From positions 124,001 to 188,000 of the forward strand of contig CBDCVV010000012.1 of the NCBI GenBank assembly GCA_965223235.1: a stretch of 64,000 nt of DNA. The letters run 5' to 3'. Origin of the DNA: UBA2589 sp965223235 (lineage in GTDB: Bacteria > Gemmatimonadota > Gemmatimonadetes > Longimicrobiales > Gaopeijiaceae). Shown here piece after piece: positions 62,565-64,000 of the stretch. The notes below the pieces were generated by a model. That model ran no database searches and was not told where the DNA came from. It saw nothing but the letters and a program-made list of their open reading frames with translations. Numbering within the stretch: position 1 is the stretch's first letter; each line of letters begins with the position of its first letter. Both the position numbers and the translations under genes were made by a program.

Positions 62565-64000
62565 ATGGAGTCGATCCTCAACCGTTTTCTGCAGCCGATC
62601 GTCGATTTTGCGAACACATATATCATCGAGATCGGGCCCAGTGTCGGAGGCGAGCGGATCGCCATCATGGTCATCCTCCTCCTCGGCACGGGACTCTACC
62701 TGACGCTGCGCACGGGCTTTGTGCAGCTGCGGTACTTCGGTCATGGATTGGGAGTGACGACGGGGAAGTACGATGACCCGGATGATCCCGGCGACGTGTC
62801 GCACTTTCAGGCACTCACTACGGCGCTCTCGGCGACGGTCGGCATCGGGAATATTGCTGGCGTGGCGATGGCGATTCACTGGGGTGGCCCCGGCGCCCTC
62901 TTCTGGATGTGGGTGACCGCCTTCCTTGGGATGGCGACCAAGTATGCAGAGGTGACGCTCGCTCAGAAGTACAGGACTACGGATGCGGTCGGCGCGGTCG
63001 CAGGTGGCCCCATGTACTACATCGAGCGGGGGTTAGGACCTCAGTGGAAGCCGATGGCCGTATTCTTTGCGGTGATGCTCGCCTTCACAGCGTTCTTCAC
63101 CGGAAATGCGGTTCAGGCCAACACGGTGGCGGATCAGATGTTCACCGAGTTCGGCATCCCCATGATGGTGATGGGGGCGATTACGTCGGTGATCGTCGCG
63201 GGAGTCATTCTGGGAGGGATCGGGCGCATCGGGAAGGTGACCTCGATTCTCGCGCCCTTCATGGCGGCGATCTACGTGCTCGGTGCACTGACGATCATCG
63301 CGCTGAACATGGGATCGGTTCCGGGGGCTTTCGGGACGATCTTCGCCGAAGCGTTCAATCCGCAGGCCGGTGTAGCCGGGGTCGGTGCCGGGGTCTTCGT
63401 GGTCACACTCATGTGGGGTGTGCGTCGCGGCCTCTTCTCGAACGAGGCCGGTCAGGGATCCGCCCCGATCGCACACGCGGCCGCCAAGACAGACGAACCC
63501 GTTTCGGAGGGCGTAGTCGCACTCCTCGAGCCTTTTATCGACACAATCGTGATCTGCTCGCTGACGGGTTTGGTGATCATCATGACCGGAGCGCACGAGC
63601 AGCGCTTCCCCACGGAGCTCACCCTCGGCGGCGGGGATATCACATATACCGCTGAGGTGACCACGAATCGTTTCGAGGGTGTGGACGCGCCTGCCGAGAT
63701 CTCGATCGTGAACGGCTCACATGAGGCGACGGGGGTCGGCGCCCCTCTCCTATCGTGGCACGAAGCGATGGTCGAGCCGCTCTTCACCGACGAAGGGCAG
63801 ACCCAGCTCTTCACCGGGACGGTATACCCGGATCGCGGTGAAGCGGTGGCCTCAGACGGGACGACGTACTCGTCCCTTTATGGCGACGCGGTCGAGAACG
63901 GAGCGCCGGTTACCTCGGCGGCTTTCCGCCAGGGATTGGCACCGCTGGGCGATTGGGGGCACCTAATCGTGACGTTTGGCGTGCTCCTATTCGGAATCTC
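62565..64000 (+). CDS. Sodium:alanine (AGCS-family) symporter, 3' end outside the window
   Basis: The first 478 residues from ATG 62565 (GGGGAA upstream). AGCS signatures are FQALTTALSATVGIGNIAGV, AVAGGPMYYIERGLG, LFSNEAGQGSAPIAHAAAKT and VICSLTGLVIIMTG. These sodium-coupled carriers import alanine or glycine. Between about residues 340 and 445, where most members have a short loop, there is a non-membrane insert of about 100 residues (ITYTAEVTTNRFEGVDAPAE through YSSLYGDAVENGAP). It should lie outside the inner membrane. The transmembrane part then resumes (GHLIVTFGVLLFGIS) up to the window edge. Confidence 0.93.
   Translation, partial: MESILNRFLQPIVDFANTYIIEIGPSVGGERIAIMVILLLGTGLYLTLRTGFVQLRYFGHGLGVTTGKYDDPDDPGDVSHFQALTTALSATVGIGNIAGVAMAIHWGGPGALFWMWVTAFLGMATKYAEVTLAQKYRTTDAVGAVAGGPMYYIERGLGPQWKPMAVFFAVMLAFTAFFTGNAVQANTVADQMFTEFGIPMMVMGAITSVIVAGVILGGIGRIGKVTSILAPFMAAIYVLGALTIIALNMGSVPGAFGTIFAEAFNPQAGVAGVGAGVFVVTLMWGVRRGLFSNEAGQGSAPIAHAAAKTDEPVSEGVVALLEPFIDTIVICSLTGLVIIMTGAHEQRFPTELTLGGGDITYTAEVTTNRFEGVDAPAEISIVNGSHEATGVGAPLLSWHEAMVEPLFTDEGQTQLFTGTVYPDRGEAVASDGTTYSSLYGDAVENGAPVTSAAFRQGLAPLGDWGHLIVTFGVLLFGI

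Noticed and set aside
1..64000. Defence island, prophage, transposon or CRISPR
   Set aside because: No repeats in arrays, transposases, integrases, phage structural genes or known defence genes were found. The HNH gene belongs to a family that is widespread in chromosomes outside known defence islands.

Overview
This 64 kb window is GC-rich and densely coded, and it looks like a chromosomal segment of a free-living Gram-negative bacterium. I infer Gemmatimonadota or a close FCB-type relative. The reasons are a giant SprA-like outer-membrane protein, a DUF5916 outer-membrane protein, a TonB-dependent receptor, an M6 metalloprotease and LptF/LptG, together with frequent GTG/TTG starts and many 1-4 nt gene overlaps. 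I see no rRNA, tRNA, insertion sequence, phage gene or CRISPR array. Most genes are housekeeping or cell-envelope genes.

Layout. 0-6.3 kb: end of a membrane protein, a zincin-like metalloprotease, an unknown gene, endonuclease III, an HD-domain protein, a secreted M6 protease with a downstream lipoprotein, and a 36-residue MetS-like transporter subunit. 6.3-16 kb: carB, a frameshifted histone-deacetylase-family gene, a methyltransferase gene interrupted by TGA, an M24 peptidase, priA and an HNH nuclease. 16-24 kb: an unknown divergent pair, then an operon of ECF sigma factor, anti-sigma factor, Spy-like periplasmic protein, TolC-type channel and MacAB-type efflux pump, then algH. 24-26 kb: a second ECF sigma/anti-sigma pair with a PDZ protein. 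26-32 kb: an ABC exporter whose permease is fused to a CPBP protease, threonine synthase, a small membrane protein, a secreted protein and a phosphodiester glycosidase lipoprotein. 32-46 kb: TonB receptor, Xaa-Pro aminopeptidase, a lone MTHFR-like protein, the metH / homocysteine-methyltransferase-MTHFR operon, dapF, lptG and lptF. 46-59 kb: sprA, a ComEA-like protein, pilB-pilT-pilC and a DUF5916 protein. 59-64 kb: a TauE/SafE permease, ahcY with an ArsR-methyltransferase regulator, and the start of a sodium:alanine symporter.

The strongest theme is the methyl cycle. Methionine synthase and the bifunctional BHMT-MTHFR protein form one operon, and its leader carries a convincing SAM-II-type riboswitch (minus strand, about 42081-42150) with compensatory changes in the pseudoknot. 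S-adenosylhomocysteine hydrolase sits about 20 kb away behind an ArsR-type regulator fused to a SAM-dependent methyltransferase domain. Product (SAM) sensing by RNA and possibly SAM/SAH sensing by protein therefore appear to control the two halves of the cycle.

Five apparent one-base frameshifts and one in-frame stop lie between 9.9 and 19.9 kb, and I saw none elsewhere in the window. Either this stretch is poorly sequenced or a stress/efflux operon and its neighbours are decaying.
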